From Candidatus Rifleibacteriota bacterium (GTDB lineage Bacteria > UBP17 > UBA6191 > JACPRK01): DNA of 7,572 nucleotides. The notes under the pieces were generated by a model that had not been told where the DNA came from, searched no databases, and was given only the letters and a program-made list of their open reading frames with translations. The stretch spans positions 1 to 7,572 of the forward strand of contig JACQZL010000026.1 in the NCBI GenBank assembly GCA_016213865.1, written 5' to 3'. The position numbers were made by a program, and so were the translations under genes. Below are positions 7,360 through 7,572 of the stretch, piece after piece (position 1 is the first letter of the stretch; each line of letters starts with the position of its first letter).

Positions 7360-7572
7360 TCCAGGCTGTCTTCCCACCCACGGCTGCCATGACTCAACAA
7401 CAGCCGGATGAGCCAGTGGTCCCGGAACTCTCGCTCGGACAGTCCGCTTTCGGCCAGGTCCACGATGACTTGCAGGTGCCGATCAAGAAAGAGCTCCTCG
7501 GCCTGCTCGACCGTGCTGGCTTCTCCGTTCAGCAGCAGCGAACAAACGGGATCGCCTGTCTGAAAGTCAGGG
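7356..7572 (-). CDS. Small helical protein, partner of the nucleotidyltransferase (start beyond window)
   Basis: The minus strand is open from the window edge to a TGA at 7358-7356, giving the C-terminal 71 residues of a protein that starts outside. I see no acceptable start near the edge. Visible sequence: a helix around STVEQAEELFLDRHL, then VIVDLAESGLSEREF, then DHWLIRLLLSHGSRGWEDSLE. It is acidic and leucine-rich, with no signal peptide or membrane segment in view. It lies directly upstream of the nucleotidyltransferase gene and overlaps it by the ATGA, so the two were probably made together. The segment ending LLLSHGSRGWEDSL looks like a conserved family motif that I believe recurs beside nucleotidyltransferase genes, but I cannot name the family or verify this. 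By position it is the candidate antitoxin or accessory partner; that is inference. Confidence 0.65.
   Translation of the reverse strand, partial: PDFQTGDPVCSLLLNGEASTVEQAEELFLDRHLQVIVDLAESGLSEREFRDHWLIRLLLSHGSRGWEDSLE

Noticed and set aside
6586..7392. 268-codon plus-strand open frame opposite the nucleotidyltransferase, considered as a continuation of TolC after a frameshift
   Set aside because: Its sequence does not look like TolC, while the minus strand carries the GG...DxD and K-R-D-D motifs and a coupled upstream gene.

Overview
The window is a dense, GC-rich (by eye mostly 60-70%) stretch of bacterial chromosome. The long hydrophobic and helical outer-membrane channel protein shows a Gram-negative (two-membrane) cell. 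The sigma-54 activator, the paired hisS-aspS genes and the high GC fit a deltaproteobacterium-like lineage or a related GC-rich phylum. I cannot fix the phylum from this sequence alone.

Layout, left to right. Plus strand: (1) the 3' part of a sigma-54-dependent activator (AAA+ core from Walker B onward, Pro/Ala linker, Fis-type HTH, acidic Glu/Pro tail); (2) a complete small acylphosphatase; (3) a 111-bp gap with a 14-nt palindrome, a small hairpin and a five-unit heptamer repeat that ends one base before the next start codon; (4) hisS (histidyl-tRNA synthetase, Cys-rich subtype); (5) aspS (aspartyl-tRNA synthetase, bacterial type with GAD insertion); (6) a small RDD-domain membrane protein; (7) a short octamer repeat running into the start region of (8) a TolC-family outer-membrane efflux protein. 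Minus strand, from the right edge inwards: (9) the C-terminal 71 codons of a small helical protein and (10) a nucleotidyltransferase-fold protein, joined by an ATGA stop/start overlap. hisS, aspS, the RDD gene and the TolC-family gene run in one direction with gaps of 16-57 bp and no convincing terminator, so they may be co-transcribed. No gene-free stretch exceeds about 110 bp.

The left part is housekeeping: translation enzymes, a small phosphatase and envelope proteins. The right end is the accessory part. The two-gene minus-strand cassette has the architecture of nucleotidyltransferase-based toxin-antitoxin or abortive-infection modules, uses less strongly GC-biased codons, and meets the TolC-family gene head-on. 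Each frame appears to end inside the other, and the last TolC helix seems to be replaced by an unrelated Pro/Gly/Cys-rich tail. This suggests an insertion or rearrangement (or an assembly join) near 6530-6545.

The main points for a second look are that cassette and junction, the two different short tandem repeats that each abut a start codon, and the mixed specificity residues in AspRS. I see no CRISPR array, rRNA, tRNA, transposase or integrase.
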